64,000 nt of DNA from an uncultured Clostridia bacterium (GTDB taxonomy: Bacteria > Bacillota > Clostridia > TANB77 > CAG-508). The notes under the pieces are model-generated. The model worked only from the letters and a program-made list of their open reading frames with translations. It ran no database searches and had not been told where the DNA came from. Below are positions 37,099 through 45,418 of this stretch, piece after piece. The stretch is from the NCBI GenBank assembly GCA_934120135.1, contig CAKOTK010000003.1:62001-126000 (forward strand), in the 5' to 3' direction. The position numbers and the translations under genes are program-made. Position 1 is the stretch's first letter. Every line of letters starts with the position of its first letter.

Positions 37099-37136
37099 AA
37101 GATTAGGTGCTAAATAAAATTTACGCCCCTAATCTT
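37099..37136 (-). terminator. Attenuating terminator between toxI and toxN
   Basis: AAGATTAGG and CCTAATCTT (9 bp plus inner GC pairs) around a 20-base loop, followed on the minus strand by GTTTTTTATTTT. In type III systems such a terminator keeps antitoxin RNA in excess over toxN mRNA. Confidence 0.88.
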
Positions 37137-37249
37137 CTTTTTTAAGTTCCCATTTATGGCTGGAATCACCGCTTTTTTAAGTTCCCATTTATGGCTGGAA
37201 TCACCGCTTTTTTAAGTTCCCATTTATGGCTGGAATCACCACTTTTTTT
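37137..37249 (-). ncRNA. toxI: ToxI antitoxin RNA: three 35-nt tandem repeats
   Basis: Three exact 35-base units (37137-37171, 37172-37206, 37207-37241) plus a short 5' stub. On the minus strand each reads GGTGATTCCAGCCATAAATG then GGAACTTAAAAAAGC (the last unit varies by one base). There are no spacers, so this is not CRISPR. Known ToxI RNAs consist of about 35-nt repeats cut by ToxN within A-rich sequence, and each repeat folds into a pseudoknot that inhibits the toxin. Size, position and the AAAAAAG linker all fit. Confidence 0.93.
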
Positions 37250-37257
37250 GCTATATA

Positions 37258-37294
37258 GCAATATTATTATATGTATCTTTTATAATAATATTGC
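37258..37294 (-). other. Leader hairpin upstream of the toxI repeats
   Basis: GCAATATTATTAT and its perfect 13-bp complement with an 11-base loop lie between the predicted start of transcription and the first repeat. There is no T run, so it is not an obvious terminator; it may protect or process the 5' end. Confidence 0.55.
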
Positions 37295-37306
37295 ATTTAT
37301 ATATAA

Positions 37307-37335
37307 ATAATAGCATATTTTTTTCAAATTATCAA
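37307..37335 (-). promoter_or_regulatory. toxI promoter
   Basis: Minus strand: TTGATA (37335-37330), 17-base spacer, TATTAT (37312-37307). It would start transcription near 37300, giving about a 50-base leader before the repeats. Confidence 0.7.
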
Positions 37336-37368
37336 TAATATAATTGAAATTTAAACACATTTTTGGTA

Positions 37369-37968
37369 CTACATTGAATCTTTGAATAGTTCTTTTCCGT
37401 TTTTTATGTATTCCCATCCTGAGAATATTGTTGCTACTACTGATACACTCATCATCAGTGTAACTAGTAAATTGATTCCAAATGCATAGCCTGTCAAGTT
37501 TCCACCAAATATTGTTCCATATGGATTTGGATCAATAAATGCTAATATAACTGCTACCATTTGTGTTACGGTTTTCATTTTGCCCCATATACTTGCAGCT
37601 ATTACATTACCATCTTTTTGCACTGCTACTAGTCTGTAGCCAGACACAATGAATTCTCTAAATATAACTATAATTGGAATCCATGCTGGTAGGTGTCCAA
37701 ATTCCACTAACATAATCATTGCTGCTATTACTACTATTTTATCAGCAATTGGGTCTAAAAATTTTCCAAATGTAGTTATTTGATTTTTTGACCTTGCAAT
37801 ATATCCATCAAGTTTATCTGTTATAGCTGCTATTATAAATATTAGGTCTACCAGCAAATATGTTATTGGTATACCCCATAAATCTCCTTTTATTCCTAAA
37901 AATGGAATTATTACCATTATTGGTACTAAAATAATTCTTAATATTGTTAATTTGTTTGGTAAATTCAT
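37369..37968 (-). CDS. pgsA: CDP-diacylglycerol--glycerol-3-phosphate 3-phosphatidyltransferase
   Basis: 199 residues from MNLPNKLTILRIILVP, which follows GGAGG; the frame opens 4 codons earlier. The CDP-alcohol phosphatidyltransferase motif D(G)x2ARx8Gx3Dx3D is present as DKLDGYIARSKNQITTFG then KFLDPIADK (about 59-85). Several membrane helices. It makes the phosphatidylglycerol-phosphate precursor from CDP-DAG and glycerol-3-phosphate. Confidence 0.93.
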   Translation of the reverse strand: MNLPNKLTILRIILVPIMVIIPFLGIKGDLWGIPITYLLVDLIFIIAAITDKLDGYIARSKNQITTFGKFLDPIADKIVVIAAMIMLVEFGHLPAWIPIIVIFREFIVSGYRLVAVQKDGNVIAASIWGKMKTVTQMVAVILAFIDPNPYGTIFGGNLTGYAFGINLLVTLMMSVSVVATIFSGWEYIKNGKELFKDSM

Positions 37969-37986
37969 AATTTCCTCCATAAAAAA

Positions 37987-38019
37987 TATAATGTACTAAT
38001 TTTTACTTAGTACATTATA
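37987..38019 (-). terminator. xerD terminator
   Basis: TATAATGTACTAA and its perfect complement (13 bp), 7-base loop, followed on the minus strand by a TTTTTT run. Confidence 0.75.
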
Positions 38020-38068
38020 TATATAATTTTCAAAAAAATAAATAGATTTTTAATTTTTTTATCATCTT

Positions 38069-38950
38069 TTATGCTCTTGGGTGTGCTTTTTGATATATAT
38101 CTTTTAAACCTGGGTCTTGAAATTGCATATATACTTGTGTTGAAGAAATATCAGAATGTCCAAGCATTGTTTGAATTGCTTTTAAGTCTGCACCATTTTG
38201 CAATAAGTGTGTTGCAAATGAATGTCTTAATACATGTGGCGTAATATCTTTTGTAATGTGAGCTTGTTCTTTATAATATTTAACTATTTTCCAGAATCCT
38301 TGTCTCGTTAATCTTTGACCATTTACATTAACAAATAGTGCCTTTTCTTTTTCACTTTTAATTAATATCGGTCTTGCTTCTTCAATATATTCTTTTAATG
38401 CTTTTAAAGACAATGAACCTAAAGGAATATTTCTTTGTTTTGAGCCCACTTTGCAAACTACATACTCTTCTGCTAAGTTCACATCTTCTATATTTAAATT
38501 TATTATTTCTGTTACTCTCATTCCTGTTGCATAAGCAAATTCTAACATTGCTTTATCTCTAGTTCCCTTTAAATCAACGTCTTTTGGTTGTTCTAATAAT
38601 AATTCTACTTCTTGTGCTGTAAGAACACTTGGAACTCTTTTTTCTATTTTTGGTGATTGAACATCTTCTGTTGGATCATTTTTTATTTTTTTATTTCTTA
38701 TTGAAAATTGGTAAAAAGATCTAATTGATGCTAAATTTCTAGATATTGTAGATGGCTTTTTGCCAATTTGTTTTAAGTAAGTAAGATAGGCTTTTACATC
38801 TTCTTTTGATACTTTTGCGTAGTTTATCCCATTTTCTTCAAGGTAATTTTGATATTGTAATATGTCTCTTTTGTATGATTGTAATGTATTGTCTGATAAT
38901 TTTTTTTCATTTTGTAAAAATTCTAAAAAAAGTTTAATTTGTTTTTCCAT
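38069..38950 (-). CDS. xerD: Tyrosine recombinase XerD-like
   Basis: 293 residues, the standard Xer size. N-terminal SAM-like DNA-binding domain (FLEFLQNEKKLSDNTLQSY), then catalytic domain with Arg in YATGMRVTEIINL (about 148), Lys in the beta hairpin, HVLRHSFATHLLQNGADL (about 241), His in MLGHSDISSTQVY (about 266) and the nucleophile Tyr in that segment. Xer enzymes resolve chromosome dimers. Placement next to spoIIM is common in Clostridia. XerC versus XerD cannot be settled from sequence alone. Confidence 0.88.
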   Translation of the reverse strand: MEKQIKLFLEFLQNEKKLSDNTLQSYKRDILQYQNYLEENGINYAKVSKEDVKAYLTYLKQIGKKPSTISRNLASIRSFYQFSIRNKKIKNDPTEDVQSPKIEKRVPSVLTAQEVELLLEQPKDVDLKGTRDKAMLEFAYATGMRVTEIINLNIEDVNLAEEYVVCKVGSKQRNIPLGSLSLKALKEYIEEARPILIKSEKEKALFVNVNGQRLTRQGFWKIVKYYKEQAHITKDITPHVLRHSFATHLLQNGADLKAIQTMLGHSDISSTQVYMQFQDPGLKDIYQKAHPRA

Positions 38951-39072
38951 TTCTAGCTCCCCTATCTTGTATATTTAATTTTTAAAAACATATTATGTCG
39001 ATTTACATAAGTTATATCAAAATAATTAACAATTGTAAATAGATTTATTAAAAATTCTTTAACTTTTTAATT

Positions 39073-39717
39073 TTAGAAATATGATTTGCATAACATTAGT
39101 AAATTAGCTGATAAATATGTCTCTATAATTGACGAGATTGCTAATATTGCTAGCATTACTAGTGAAAATATTGTATGTCTAATGATTTCTATTTTTATAT
39201 TTTCTCGTCTCTTATCTTTCATTATTGATTTATATAATTTTATTCCACTTACTGCTAATGCAATAATGCATGGAATTGCTATCAAATTTTGTAGTAACAT
39301 ACTAGTTGCAAAGAATAACATTCCTTTGCCAGTGCCCCATATTTTAATAACTGCTGAAATTGTATATCCTAAGCAAAATCCTCTAAATGCCACTATGCCA
39401 AGTACTACTGGTATTCCTATAACTGTAGAACCTACAAACCACATAAGAAAAACTAATAACAAGTTGTTACCTAGTGATTTTTTAAGTAGTTCTCCACTGT
39501 TTACAGATTTTCCATTTTTTAAAGCCTCAGTAAAGCTTTGTATATATTTTTTTATATCTTGTGTTTGTGTTTCACTCATATTATTTACAAATATTACTCC
39601 TAGAGTAATTCCTATTAATAATATAATAGAAACTATTATGTATGCTTTTAAATTTTCTATTATGTGTTTTTTTATAACCTCAGTGACTCTAGATGTTTTC
39701 TTAGGTATTACTCTCAT
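39073..39717 (-). CDS. spoIIM: Stage II sporulation protein M
   Basis: 214 residues from MRVIPKK, chosen for the GAGG site 6 bases upstream; an ATG 4 codons earlier is possible. Five or so membrane helices with the SpoIIM pattern: an N-terminal helix after a basic stretch, then FLMWFVGSTVIGIPVVLGI, FRGFCLGYTISAVI (about 113-126) and a C-terminal hydrophobic end. SpoIIM works with SpoIIP and SpoIID in engulfment; spoIIP is encoded at 61 kb in this window. Confidence 0.92.
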   Translation of the reverse strand: MRVIPKKTSRVTEVIKKHIIENLKAYIIVSIILLIGITLGVIFVNNMSETQTQDIKKYIQSFTEALKNGKSVNSGELLKKSLGNNLLLVFLMWFVGSTVIGIPVVLGIVAFRGFCLGYTISAVIKIWGTGKGMLFFATSMLLQNLIAIPCIIALAVSGIKLYKSIMKDKRRENIKIEIIRHTIFSLVMLAILAISSIIETYLSANLLMLCKSYF

Positions 39718-39791
39718 TTTTAACCTCATTTCATTGTAAGTATTTTATACATAATGTCTATTCAATAAAATGAAATTTAGAACTAATTATA

Positions 39792-40988
39792 TTAACCTAC
39801 TGTCAACTTGCCATATACTCCGCCACCACCTGCTTGAATAGTGGCTTTGCCCTCTCTTGCTGCTACTATTGTTTTTGCAACTTTTTCTCCTACAACTGCT
39901 TCTATATCGTCTTCTGATAATTTATGTAGAATGTTCATTTCTGTCTCAAATGTGTTTAATAGCTTGTCTATTGTTTTACTTCCTAATCCAGGAATAAATG
40001 TTAATGGCACTTGGTAAACATATGGTGGTCTATTTGCGGGACTTATACTCTTTTCTTTGTCTCTAATACTTACAATTCTATCTAGTACTCCCATTGTAAT
40101 ATTTGTTCCATGGCATTCCGGACATTCAAATACTGGTGGTTCTCCCTCAATTGGTTTATCACAAGTTTCACAATATGTTCTGTGATATTTACCAAGTTTT
40201 GGGTCTAACCCATAATTGCATAATATTTTTCTACCATCTTCATTTTTCAAAGCTTTTAATAGCTCTTTAAATGAAATATCTTCTACTAATATTTTATTGT
40301 ATTCTCTAGCTATTTTAGGCAAAGAGTGTGCATCAGAATTTGTTATAAATGTTCTAGTTTCTAATTCTGATATTTGATCTGCAAGTTCGGTATCTGCACT
40401 TAGCCCTAGTTCTATTGCAAATATCTTGTTAAATTTTTCTTTGAAAATTCTTTCTAAACGACTTGTACAATTTCCATAAAAGCTTTTATGTGGTGTAAAA
40501 GCATGTGCTGGTATTAGTACTCCATTAAATTTTTCTACTATATCAACCAATTCATATGCAGATATACAAGCTCTTTGAGAACTTAATGTTATATTTTTAA
40601 TGTATTTGCTCATTTCTTTTGAAAATGCTTTTATATCTGCCAAGCTTGGAAAATAGCATAGATTGTGTGCACTACCAGTTTTGCCATTGTCATTTATCTC
40701 TGATGTTTCTATTTCACTACCTAAAATTATACATACTTTGTCTTTATATATAATTCCACCATCTTTTATTTCATACGCTTCACCAGTTTTTAAAAATTCT
40801 TCTATATCTTCTATAACATAAGGTGATGCACAATCTATAATTCCAACTATTTGTATGCCTTTTCTCTCAGCACATTCTTTTGCAATATTAGCAAAGTTTA
40901 AGCTCCTTGCTGCCGTTATTTTTATTGGTTTTCCTTTTTCACTTCTTCCTATGTGCACATGTAAATCTGCAAACATTTCTTGCATCAT
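39792..40988 (-). CDS. Endonuclease Q-like PHP-domain protein
   Basis: 398 residues from MMQEMFADLHVHIGRSEKG, which follows GGAGGAGGG. It has a PHP metal-binding domain (ADLHVHIG, HNLCYFP, IPAHAF, TNSDAHSLPKIAREYN), a zinc finger CETC..CPEC (about 268-287) and a C-terminal helix-hairpin-helix (FIPGLGSKTIDKLL). This is the architecture of EndoQ, which nicks DNA 5' of deaminated bases such as uracil and hypoxanthine. It is upstream of spoIIM; coupling to that gene is not implied. Confidence 0.85.
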   Translation of the reverse strand: MMQEMFADLHVHIGRSEKGKPIKITAARSLNFANIAKECAERKGIQIVGIIDCASPYVIEDIEEFLKTGEAYEIKDGGIIYKDKVCIILGSEIETSEINDNGKTGSAHNLCYFPSLADIKAFSKEMSKYIKNITLSSQRACISAYELVDIVEKFNGVLIPAHAFTPHKSFYGNCTSRLERIFKEKFNKIFAIELGLSADTELADQISELETRTFITNSDAHSLPKIAREYNKILVEDISFKELLKALKNEDGRKILCNYGLDPKLGKYHRTYCETCDKPIEGEPPVFECPECHGTNITMGVLDRIVSIRDKEKSISPANRPPYVYQVPLTFIPGLGSKTIDKLLNTFETEMNILHKLSEDDIEAVVGEKVAKTIVAAREGKATIQAGGGGVYGKLTVG

Positions 40989-41017
40989 ATATCCCTCCTC
41001 CACTTAATTTTCCTCAA

Positions 41018-41046
41018 AAAAAGATTGGTATATAGCCAATCTTTTT
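41018..41046 (-). terminator. Terminator after the 77-residue gene
   Basis: AAAAAGATTGG and its complement (11 bp) with a 7-base loop and T run on the minus strand, separating the HD-like/77-residue pair from endoQ. Confidence 0.8.
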
Positions 41047-41067
41047 AGCTTTTTTCTTTAGTAAACT

Positions 41068-41301
41068 TTAGTCAACGATTTCTCTATTCATCTCACTACG
41101 TATTTCATCACCTGTGACAATGATATTTTCATTAGTTTGAGAAGCCATATCTTTTTGTTTTTTCTCTAAATGTGTTTGCATTGCCTCTTGCACATTTTTA
41201 TCTATAACAGCCATAGCCTTTATCGCTGAAATATTATCAGATATTATAGGATCATTTATTCTATCTGCTGTATCTTGAATCACACCCTTTAATTGTCTCA
41301 T
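41068..41301 (-). CDS. Hypothetical 77-residue protein
   Basis: Begins MRQLKGVIQDTADRIND with GGAGGTG upstream. Its start codon overlaps the stop of the preceding gene (ATGA), so the two are translationally coupled. Predicted all-helical, acidic/amphipathic, no cysteine or membrane segment. I do not recognise the family; tight coupling suggests it works with the HD-like protein. Confidence 0.65.
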   Translation of the reverse strand: MRQLKGVIQDTADRINDPIISDNISAIKAMAVIDKNVQEAMQTHLEKKQKDMASQTNENIIVTGDEIRSEMNREIVD

Positions 41302-41837
41302 ACTAGCACCTCCTGCATTTCATTTACAAACTGTTTAAACTTTGTCAAATATCTATTATTTTTGTCTTTTAAGTTCCTGTATTCTAATAAAACTAAAGCC
41401 TCATCTACTTTAAATGCTATTCTTTCTGGTCTATCTAAAAGCATGCCCCCAAAATTATCAACCAATTCTAGCACATCGCTCTCTTTTTCTCTTATAGTAT
41501 TTCCACTATATCTATTAACCTCTTCACATATTTTACAAAATCTACTTGAGAAACCTAATTTTGATAAGTACATCGCCCCTTCTTTAGCATATGTTTTTAT
41601 CTGTTCTAACTCTTGTGGCCCTTTTGTCTTTTTACAATTGCATAATAAACAAGCTGTTAAAACAAGGTTTTCATCTAAGTCTATATCTGTATTTTCTAAA
41701 AATAGCTTAGCAAGGTATGTTTTAAATATAACAGACTTATCAAAAAATATTCCTGTTTTAAGCTGTAGATAATGCATTATTTCCATTTTCTTTATCCAAT
41801 CTTTTTCAGATAAAATATAATCTGCAAAGGTTTCCAT
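41298..41837 (-). CDS. Helical protein resembling a degenerate HD domain
   Basis: 179 residues, all-helical. The segments LTACLLCNC, EGAMYLSKLGFSSRFCKI and ELVDNFGGMLLDRPERIAF recall HD-GYP/HD-domain helices (the VDxxxAMxxDRPYR end of many HD proteins), but the HD doublet itself and most metal ligands are absent. I call it HD-like only by resemblance; if right it would be catalytically inactive. AAAGGAG precedes the ATG. Coupled to the following 77-residue gene. Confidence 0.5.
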   Translation of the reverse strand: METFADYILSEKDWIKKMEIMHYLQLKTGIFFDKSVIFKTYLAKLFLENTDIDLDENLVLTACLLCNCKKTKGPQELEQIKTYAKEGAMYLSKLGFSSRFCKICEEVNRYSGNTIREKESDVLELVDNFGGMLLDRPERIAFKVDEALVLLEYRNLKDKNNRYLTKFKQFVNEMQEVLV

Positions 41838-41990
41838 GTAAATTACTCCTTTTTTATGGAATTTTCTTGCGTAAATTAAATGTTCTTTATTAGTTATGAT
41901 TATATGTTAGTTTGCCATTTATTTCAATATTGTTACACAAATGTAATACAAATGTAAACTAATTGTAAAAAAATATTTTTTAAGAATATA

Positions 41991-42027
41991 AAAAACCTCT
42001 ATTAGTTTTTGCTAAATAGAAGTTTTT
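41991..42027 (-). terminator. coaE terminator overlapping the stop codon
   Basis: Minus strand: AAAAACTTCTATTTAG, loop, CTAATAGAGGTTTTTT: about a 15-bp stem with one mismatch and a bulge. The coaE stop lies inside it. Confidence 0.8.
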
Positions 42028-42577
42028 CAATCTGTTGTTCTAGAGTTTCATCATTTATAAGAGTATCATCACAGTTTTGTATATAGAACTCATTTGGATG
42101 TTGCGCGTTAAGCCTTGCAATTGCATGTTCTTTATCAATACTATCTCTTTTAATAATTCGTTGAATTTGTAAATCTCTATCTTCTGAAATTACAGCAATT
42201 GTTTTGTCACATATTTCTTGTAAGTTTGCCTCTAAGAGAAGTGGTGCATCTATTGCAATTATATTATTCTCACTTTTTGTAATTTGATCTTTTATTTCAT
42301 TTTTTATATATTTGAATGTTATATTGTTTAATTCATCTCTTTTATCTGAGTTTGAATAAATAATGTTAGCTAGTTTTTTTCTGTCTAATTCACCATTTTG
42401 CAATAAAATATCATTTCCAAAGTTTTGTACAATTTCTTGTAGATAGCTTGTGCCTTGCTTTGATAATTGCTTTGCAATTTTATCTGCATTTATAGTTTGA
42501 GAATTATATTTTCTCTCTAATATTTCGCATACAGTGCTTTTTCCTGCACCTGAACTGCCTGTAATACCTAAAATCAT
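42002..42577 (-). CDS. coaE: Dephospho-CoA kinase
   Basis: 191 residues. It carries out the last step of CoA synthesis, phosphorylating the 3'-OH of dephospho-CoA. P-loop GITGSSGAGKSTVC (4-17), NADKIAKQL (about 35), the CoA-binding region IIAIDAPLLLEANL (about 105) and the lid RIIKRDSIDKEHAIARL. It starts 1 base after the tmcAL stop, so it is coupled. Confidence 0.95.
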   Translation of the reverse strand: MILGITGSSGAGKSTVCEILERKYNSQTINADKIAKQLSKQGTSYLQEIVQNFGNDILLQNGELDRKKLANIIYSNSDKRDELNNITFKYIKNEIKDQITKSENNIIAIDAPLLLEANLQEICDKTIAVISEDRDLQIQRIIKRDSIDKEHAIARLNAQHPNEFYIQNCDDTLINDETLEQQIEKLLFSKN

Positions 42578-42578
42578 T

Positions 42579-43835
42579 TTACTTTTTTACCTCTTTCAAA
42601 TCTGTACTAGTTACTATTTTACTAGTATAATCCAAGTTAGACCATGAATCTTTTTCATATCCTAAAGTATATACATTTGTTGCATAAATATCTGTTGCCA
42701 ACATTTCTTTTAGAACTTTATTTTTATTGTTATCCATAAAATCCTTAACAGATGTTACTAAATTTATTTTAGGATTTTTTGCTTTTATCTCAGAAATCAG
42801 TTTTTTGCCTCTATCACTATACCCCAAAATTCTTGTATATGGCACCGTCTTTCTTGCTGTTTCCATCATTTTTTTATCTATGCCGAGTAATGCATATATT
42901 AGCACTCTTTGTATTCTAGTTTGTGTATATCTTTTAGACTTAACCATATTAACTAAGTCTACTATATTGTTACATGAATTGGCAGCATTTTTAATAGCAT
43001 TTTCTAAGCCTTCTGAAACATCTGGTAATTGCTCTATTTCTTTTACAGACATTTTTCTTAATATATATATGATTTCCTTTTGAAATTTAGACAAGTCTAA
43101 TACATAATGTCCCTTTCTTAACTCTTGAGCCAACAAAATATATGAACTTCTTGGAATAACTTTAATAATATCATCAAATTGCCTTGTTGCAATCATTTTA
43201 CGTATTGCAGTGGCACTAGCGAAATCATCTACTATGATTTTATCGTGGTATAAAACTTTTTCTCTCTTTATTCCAATTGGTTTTAATGGGCTTTTTAATT
43301 TTTTTAGTGCTTTTAAATATTCTATTCCTAATATATTATTTGAACCATTTAAAACATTTGCATATCTTTTAATATCATTTAAATACATCATTAGAGCATT
43401 TTCTCTTGCTCTTGGGAAAGATACTCCTTTACTTAATTCATGATTCAACATGGTAACATATTCTTTTGGTTCTTGGTATAAAACATTTGCTATATTATTT
43501 AGTGTTGCCAAATCTTTTGCTTCTATTCCAAAAGAAAGTGTATCAACAATTCCTAATGAATCTAGTATTTTTATAGCACCTTCAGCAAAATTCTCAGCAC
43601 TTGAAGTAGCATATATTGTAGGCAATTCAATTACTAAGTCTGCGCCTTGTGCAATAGCCATCTTAGCTTTAGTCCATTTATCTATTATAGAAGTGTTTCC
43701 TCTTTGAACAAAATTTCCTGAAATTACGCATACTACATAATCAGCTTCAGTTTGTTCAACAGATTCTCTTATGTGATACAAATGTCCATTATGAAATGGA
43801 TTATATTCTGCAATAATTCCAAGTACCCTGCTCAT
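42579..43835 (-). CDS. tmcAL: tRNA(Met) cytidine acetate ligase (TmcAL)
   Basis: 418 residues. TmcAL makes ac4C at the wobble base of elongator tRNA-Met via acetyl-AMP in Firmicutes. Nucleotidyltransferase signature IIAEYNPFHNGHLYHI (about 7-22), VISGNFVQRGNTSIIDKW, VIELPTIYATSSAENFA (about 78), and the SASAIRKM-like ATAIRKMI (about 200). Divergent from rnhA and coupled to coaE. Confidence 0.95.
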   Translation of the reverse strand: MSRVLGIIAEYNPFHNGHLYHIRESVEQTEADYVVCVISGNFVQRGNTSIIDKWTKAKMAIAQGADLVIELPTIYATSSAENFAEGAIKILDSLGIVDTLSFGIEAKDLATLNNIANVLYQEPKEYVTMLNHELSKGVSFPRARENALMMYLNDIKRYANVLNGSNNILGIEYLKALKKLKSPLKPIGIKREKVLYHDKIIVDDFASATAIRKMIATRQFDDIIKVIPRSSYILLAQELRKGHYVLDLSKFQKEIIYILRKMSVKEIEQLPDVSEGLENAIKNAANSCNNIVDLVNMVKSKRYTQTRIQRVLIYALLGIDKKMMETARKTVPYTRILGYSDRGKKLISEIKAKNPKINLVTSVKDFMDNNKNKVLKEMLATDIYATNVYTLGYEKDSWSNLDYTSKIVTSTDLKEVKK

Positions 43836-43862
43836 TTTTACACCCCTTTTTCTATTTTATTA

Positions 43863-43891
43863 TTGACTTGTCTCAGTTTATGTTATAATAT
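43863..43891 (+). promoter_or_regulatory. rnhA promoter
   Basis: TTGACT (43863-43868) with TAATAT (43886-43891) at a 17-base spacing; an overlapping TATAAT would have 15. It lies 43 bases before the start. Confidence 0.6.
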
Positions 43892-43934
43892 CATAAAAAG
43901 TAATAATTTACAATGTTTAAAGGAGAATTTATTA

Positions 43935-44369
43935 ATGGATAAAGTTATAATTTATACTGATGGAGCTTGTAGTGGAAACCCTGGTCCAGGTGGATGGGGC
44001 TCTATTTTAATGATTGGTGAAAATAAAAGAGAAATTTCTGGTGGTAAAAAAGATACCACTAATAATGTTATGGAGTTAACTGCTGTAATTGAAGCTTTAA
44101 AACTTTTGAAAAGGCCTTGCAAGGTGGATTTATATAGTGACAGTGCTTATGTAGTAAATGCATTTTTACAAAATTGGATTTGGGGCTGGATTAAAAATGG
44201 TTGGAAAAATTCTAATAAAGAAGAAGTTAAGAATAAAGAACTTTGGCAAGAGCTACTTTCTTTAACTAAAACTCATAATGTTACTTTTCATAAAGTAAAA
44301 GGTCATGCTGATAATGAATATAATAATCGTTGTGATGAGCTTGCACGTAATGCAATTAAAAACTTATAA
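43935..44369 (+). CDS. rnhA: Ribonuclease HI
   Basis: 144 residues from the ATG at 43935 (AGGAG site upstream); open frame farther upstream is not coding. Cleaves RNA in RNA-DNA hybrids. The four metal-binding carboxylates are visible in IYTDGACSGNPGPGGWG, NVMELTAVIEAL, LYSDSAYVVNA and a final RCDELARNA; the catalytic His is in VKGHADNEYNN. Own promoter and terminator. Confidence 0.97.
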   Translation: MDKVIIYTDGACSGNPGPGGWGSILMIGENKREISGGKKDTTNNVMELTAVIEALKLLKRPCKVDLYSDSAYVVNAFLQNWIWGWIKNGWKNSNKEEVKNKELWQELLSLTKTHNVTFHKVKGHADNEYNNRCDELARNAIKNL

Positions 44370-44387
44370 TTTATAACGCTCAAAGCT

Positions 44388-44418
44388 AAAAGCCAGTTAG
44401 TGATACCAACTGGCTTTT
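44388..44418. terminator. Bidirectional terminator
   Basis: AAAAGCCAGTT and its perfect complement (11 bp) with a 9-base loop between convergent rnhA and the CmpB-like gene. Confidence 0.87.
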
Positions 44419-44425
44419 GATTTTA

Positions 44426-45253
44426 TTATTTGTTTTTTTCTTTTTTTAACTTTCCCTTGACTTTATCAGCTTGTTTCGCCATCTTTCCTTTTAGCTCTCC
44501 TGCTTTATCTGTTATATCACTTCTTACTTCATTTGCTTTATTAACTATATCTCCTTTTATTTCTTTTGTCTTTTGTTTTATTTGTTCTTTTCTTTCTTTT
44601 ATTATTGCTGTCAATTCTGGAAAGGCTTCTACTAATCTTCTATTTAATGGTGATTTACTCTTTAAGAATTCTCTTACCTTTCTAGATATTTCATCTGTGC
44701 TGTCTTTTGGATTTTCCTTATCAAATTTCTTAGTTGCCTTTTTTACATTAGATATTACAGTAAGTGAAATTATTAAATCTAATGTAAATAGTATAGCTAC
44801 AATTATAGCTATGATATTTAATACATTTGTTGGAATTTTAGATAAATTATCAAATACAAATGGATTTATTACATATATTAAAACCAGTCCCAAAATTCCA
44901 AAAGGAACTATCGTTTCTAGGCAAACTCTTCCATTTATATTGAATTTGTTATTGCTATAATCCCACCAACGTGCATTAAATATTTTTTCCATTAAATAAC
45001 TTGTTAAGTATTCTAGTACAGCGCAAATAAGTATTGCTGTACTGAATAACGCTACAGGATGGCTAGATAAGTTAGATAAAGTTAGTGTTATTAAAACTCC
45101 TCCACATCCATATATTGGACAATATGGACCAATTAAAAATCCTCTGTTTGAAAATTTATGTTTTTGTACTAATTGAAGTGTTACTTCCATTATCCATCCT
45201 ATTATTGCTAAAATTATGAAATATAAAAAATATATACTTATACTGTATTGCAT
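44426..45253 (-). CDS. CmpB-type (PF06541-like) putative ABC transporter permease with charged repeat tail
   Basis: 275 residues. Residues 1-170 hold about five membrane helices with family features: IIGWIMEVTLQ, GFLIGPYCPIYGCGGVL (about 38-54), EYLTSYLMEKIFNARWWDYS (about 82) and NGRVCLETIVPFGILG. No ATPase partner is adjacent. Residues about 205-275 form a Lys/Glu-rich amphipathic tail with an 11-residue-like repeat (NKANEVRSDITDKAGELKGK, KQADKVKGKLKK), resembling LEA or apolipoprotein-type helices. Function unknown. Confidence 0.75.
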   Translation of the reverse strand: MQYSISIYFLYFIILAIIGWIMEVTLQLVQKHKFSNRGFLIGPYCPIYGCGGVLITLTLSNLSSHPVALFSTAILICAVLEYLTSYLMEKIFNARWWDYSNNKFNINGRVCLETIVPFGILGLVLIYVINPFVFDNLSKIPTNVLNIIAIIVAILFTLDLIISLTVISNVKKATKKFDKENPKDSTDEISRKVREFLKSKSPLNRRLVEAFPELTAIIKERKEQIKQKTKEIKGDIVNKANEVRSDITDKAGELKGKMAKQADKVKGKLKKEKNK

Positions 45254-45338
45254 GTTTTATCTCCTTATTATTATGATAGACTATATTATAACCAGTTATT
45301 GCAAAAATTACAATACCTAAATTTATTTTGCAATTTTG

Positions 45339-45367
45339 TTTACTTTTGTCGAAAATTGTAGTATAAT
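45339..45367 (+). promoter_or_regulatory. Promoter of the GC-rich orphan gene
   Basis: TTTACT (45339-45344), 17-base spacer, TATAAT (45362-45367), about 50 bases before the start. The leader contains a GATGC-TAGAA-GCGTC inverted repeat. Confidence 0.65.
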
Positions 45368-45418
45368 AAACTTTATGATGCTAGAAGCGTCAAATTTTAT
45401 ATTTTGGAGGAAAAAAAG

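Noticed and set aside
37137..37249. Tandem 35-nt repeats as a CRISPR array
   Set aside because: The units are directly abutting with no spacers and no cas genes; position ahead of toxN with a terminator fits ToxI RNA.
39086..39739. 217-codon plus-strand frame opposite spoIIM
   Set aside because: Long only because the opposite strand codes for hydrophobic helices; spoIIM on the minus strand is a recognised family.
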